64,000 nt of DNA. It comes from Xaviernesmea rhizosphaerae. Its GTDB lineage: Bacteria; Pseudomonadota; Alphaproteobacteria; Rhizobiales; Rhizobiaceae. The stretch lies in NCBI RefSeq assembly GCF_001938945.1, contig NZ_MKIO01000041.1, positions 267,556 through 331,555 of the forward strand, in the 5' to 3' direction. The translations under genes were made by a program, and so were the position numbers. Below are positions 61,908-64,000 of this stretch, piece after piece (position 1 is the stretch's first letter; each line of letters begins with the position of its first letter). The notes beneath the pieces are model-generated. The model was not told where the DNA came from. It saw nothing but the letters and a program-made list of their open reading frames with translations, and made no database searches.

Positions 61908-62645
61908 TCAGAACCCGATCCGGCCGAAAGCCGGCACCTTCACGCCCGGATGGCGCAGGTCCAGCCCGGCCACGAGGCCAAGCACGTGGAGTTCAAAACC
62001 GCTGCGCTGGCCGGCGGAAAAGCCGAGAAGGCCGTAAAGCGTCATATGCATGTCGCGCCCATCGGCATCCACCGCAAGAAAGCGGCACTCCGGCAGAAAA
62101 TCGCGCCCGACCGCATGGGGCGGCAGAACGGCATCGAGCTCGGGCACGCTGCGCAGCACATGGGCGACGAAGCTGTTGGAGTTCGGCCCCGGAAACAGCC
62201 TGTAGGCGCCTGCGGTGGCATAAGGATAGGCCGCAATTGCCGCCTCGACCTTGGCGATCAGCGCCTCGGCCTGCGGCCCGCGCCGCGCCACCACCAGCTC
62301 CGGCGGGTTGGAATACCAGCGGGCATCGGCGGCATAGGCATTGCGCCGGATCGGCTGCCCCCAGCCCACCTTGTCATAGCGCTCATAGCGGGACGCCCCG
62401 GGCTTCTTCACCACGATCCAGGAATGGCTGGCCACCGCGCCCTTCATGCCACCGGTGGCGGCGGAGAAGACATAGATTGCGGCTTGCGGATCGTCGGCAG
62501 CGCGCGGCAAAATGCCCGCGGACGACCAATCGGCCTCGCTCCAGCGCGCCGGCCGGTCGCGCAGCGACCAGAGCCCGGCGGAGGCGAGCGCCGGCAGGCA
62601 GTAGATCACCAGGAAGGCGAGAAGGGTGAGCCGCAACACGGCCAT
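61908..62645 (-). CDS. DUF3750 family protein
   Basis: About 245 residues. An N-terminal membrane anchor or signal (LTLLAFLVIYCLPALASAG) is followed by the DUF3750 region: AIYVFSAATGGMKGAVASHS and WIVVKKPGASRYERYDKVGW. The GPNSNSFVAHVLRSVPEL segment contains an Asn-Ser-Phe-His pattern found in papain-like NlpC-related folds, so hydrolase activity is possible but unproven. The ATG at 62645 has GGGGG upstream; another ATG at 62660 is in frame. It is convergent with the response regulator and divergent from the asparaginase gene. Confidence 0.78.
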   Translation of the reverse strand: MAVLRLTLLAFLVIYCLPALASAGLWSLRDRPARWSEADWSSAGILPRAADDPQAAIYVFSAATGGMKGAVASHSWIVVKKPGASRYERYDKVGWGQPIRRNAYAADARWYSNPPELVVARRGPQAEALIAKVEAAIAAYPYATAGAYRLFPGPNSNSFVAHVLRSVPELDAVLPPHAVGRDFLPECRFLAVDADGRDMHMTLYGLLGFSAGQRSGFELHVLGLVAGLDLRHPGVKVPAFGRIGF

Positions 62646-62796
62646 TAGCGCCCCCACCATGGCGCGCGGCCGGCGCTCCCCGCGTCCGATGCGCTGGCCT
62701 CGAAGGCGGGCAGCCGGTTTTCACGCGCAGCGCATTGACCTGATGGCGCCGCTTCGACAAGAAGACAGGGAATTTCGCAGGCGATGAGGACGGACA

Positions 62797-63804
62797 ATGG
62801 CAAACCCGGTTCTGGTGGAAGTGACGCGCGGCACGATGGTGGAAAGCCGGCATCGCGGCATGGTCGTCGCGGTGGACAGCGCGGGCAGGATCGTCTTCTC
62901 GGCCGGCGCGGTTGATCATCTGGTGTTTCCGCGCTCCGCCTGCAAGGCCATGCAGGCGCTGCCGCTGGTGGAAAGCGGCGCGGCCGACCACTACGGCTTT
63001 AGCGCGCGCGAGCTGGCGCTCGCCTGCTCCTCGCACAATGGCGAGCCGGAGCATGCCGAGCTTGCCGGCGCCATGCTGGCACGGGCCGGCCGCTCGGTGG
63101 AGGATCTCGAATGCGGGGCGCACTGGTCCTTCCAGCAGGAAACGCTGATCAACCAGGTCCGGGCGATGGATAGGCCGACGGCCCTGCATAACAATTGCTC
63201 GGGCAAGCATGCCGGCTTCGTCTGCACCTGCGCCCATACGGGCGAGGCGGTATCGGGCTATGTCGGCTATGACCACCCGCTCCAGCGCGAGATCCGCGCG
63301 ACGATGGAGAGCCTGACGGGTGCCGCACTCTCGCAGGATGTCTGCGGCACGGATGGCTGCTCGATCCCGACCTATGCCGTGCCGCTGCAAGGGCTGGCTC
63401 ATGGCTTTGCCAAAATGGCGACCGGCGAAGGCCTATCGCCCGAACGGGCGAAGGCCGCCCGGCGGCTGATCGACGCCTGCATGGCTGAGCCCTTCTATGT
63501 CGCCGGCACAAGGCGGCTGTGCACCGAGATCATGGCGCTGGCGCCCGGCCGCATCTTCGCCAAGACGGGCGCCGAAGGCGTGTTCTGCGCCGCGCTGCCC
63601 AAACAGGGCATCGCGATTGCGCTGAAATGCGAGGACGGCACCACCCGCGCCGCCGAGGCCATGGTGGCCGCCACGCTCGCCCGCTTCTTCCGCGACGACG
63701 AGGCCCTTCACACTGCGCTGATGGCCAAGGCCAACCACACCATGCGCAACTGGAACGGCATGGCGGTCGGCGATGTGCGCGTGACCGAGGCGCTGATGGC
63801 GTGA
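62797..63804 (+). CDS. L-asparaginase, Rhizobium etli (ReAV) type
   Basis: A 335-residue L-asparaginase of the PF06089 family, unrelated to E. coli asparaginases. The Ser-x-x-Lys pair is S47 and K50 in FPRSACKAMQ. The zinc and catalytic set C134, K137 and C188 lies in LHNNCSGKHAG and DVCGTDGCSIPT, one residue offset from C135, K138 and C189 of the R. etli ReAV enzyme. It converts asparagine to aspartate and ammonia in the cytoplasm. No signal peptide. It stands alone here, next to the AT-rich end of the window. Confidence 0.9.
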   Translation: MANPVLVEVTRGTMVESRHRGMVVAVDSAGRIVFSAGAVDHLVFPRSACKAMQALPLVESGAADHYGFSARELALACSSHNGEPEHAELAGAMLARAGRSVEDLECGAHWSFQQETLINQVRAMDRPTALHNNCSGKHAGFVCTCAHTGEAVSGYVGYDHPLQREIRATMESLTGAALSQDVCGTDGCSIPTYAVPLQGLAHGFAKMATGEGLSPERAKAARRLIDACMAEPFYVAGTRRLCTEIMALAPGRIFAKTGAEGVFCAALPKQGIAIALKCEDGTTRAAEAMVAATLARFFRDDEALHTALMAKANHTMRNWNGMAVGDVRVTEALMA

Positions 63805-63892
63805 GCAAATTTGAATAGAGTAGGCAGGAGGGGCACGGGGATTCGGATTCTAAATTTCCATTTTCATAGAAACTTTTAAGAGAACACTAAAG

Positions 63893-64000
63893 ATGGAACT
63901 ATCGAGAAGAAAACGGCATCGCCTAAATAATTATCTCAATATTTTAGACACGAACTCAATTAAACATAATTACTTGAGTCCAATAAAAAAATTTTACTTA
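63893..64000 (+). CDS. Start of a low-GC open frame running off the window
   Basis: From an ATG at 63893 the frame stays open for 36 codons to the window edge (begins MELSRRKRHRLNNYL). The GC content is about 30%, against about 65% elsewhere. With stops this likely in AT-rich DNA, 36 open codons is suggestive but not conclusive (about 5% by chance). AAGAG lies 14 bases upstream. I recognise no family. Confidence 0.35.
   Translation, partial: MELSRRKRHRLNNYLNILDTNSIKHNYLSPIKKFYL

Noticed and set aside
1..64000. tRNA, rRNA or replication origin
   Set aside because: Reading both strands I found no cloverleaf with conserved tRNA positions, no rRNA sequence and no parAB/repABC or dnaA gene; the DnaA-like protein here lacks the ATPase domain.

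Overview
The window is about 64 kb of GC-rich DNA (roughly 65% by eye) from an alphaproteobacterium, most likely a member of the Rhizobiaceae. The evidence is a lactose operon in the lacE-F-G-Z-K order known from Agrobacterium, a Rhizobium etli-type (ReAV family) L-asparaginase, a DivJ-like kinase, DUF1491/DUF5330/DUF6456 proteins typical of Rhizobiales, an alphaproteobacterial LexA box, and dispersed palindromic repeats of rhizobial style. No rRNA, tRNA or CRISPR array was seen. Coding is dense and largely catabolic: five transcription-factor-linked uptake or degradation modules sit among a few core genes.

Layout. 1-1.1 kb: two hypothetical envelope proteins. 1.1-11 kb: amino-acid and hydroxy-acid catabolism (RidA plus a D-serine-dehydratase-like PLP enzyme with a divergent LysR, an aldehyde dehydrogenase, a GNAT, an ArgE-type deacetylase, a cupin, a tartrate/D-malate-type dehydrogenase and GabD). 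11-15 kb: DUF1491, a peptidoglycan-binding membrane protein and a DivJ-like kinase. 15.2-17.8 kb: DUF5330, SufE, DUF6456 and a DnaA-C-like HTH protein with a LexA-type box upstream. 18-26 kb: LacI regulator and lacEFGZK, sharing a 14-bp operator. 26-30 kb: a StyA-like monooxygenase, SDR, flavin reductase and divergent AraC regulator, resembling the indole-degrading iif genes of Acinetobacter. 30-32.5 kb: diguanylate cyclase and RpiR regulator. 33-39.6 kb: M19 dipeptidase with a Dpp-type transporter. 39.6-46 kb: AraC genes (one lacking its HTH), ethanolamine-type permease, quinone oxidoreductase and LysR. 46-53.5 kb: a second peptide/opine-type ABC transporter with an amidase. 53.7-63.8 kb: aldo/keto reductase, DUF2267-like protein, HerA-like ATPase, secreted protein, Ohr/OhrR, a PAS kinase with FixL-like heme-pocket residues plus a single-domain response regulator, DUF3750 and L-asparaginase. 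The last about 150 bases turn abruptly AT-rich and contain the start of an open frame that runs off the window.

Four families of palindromic repeats run through the intergenic space: A (about 100 bp, two hairpins), B (about 85 bp), C (142 bp, one long hairpin) and D (paired C/G hairpins). One A copy lies inside the reading frame of the DnaA-C-like protein. Another A copy has been split by a 291-bp element with a perfect 9-bp target duplication. Hairpin structures also occupy all three junctions between a transporter's binding-protein gene and its permease genes, which suggests a shared way of making more binding protein than membrane components.
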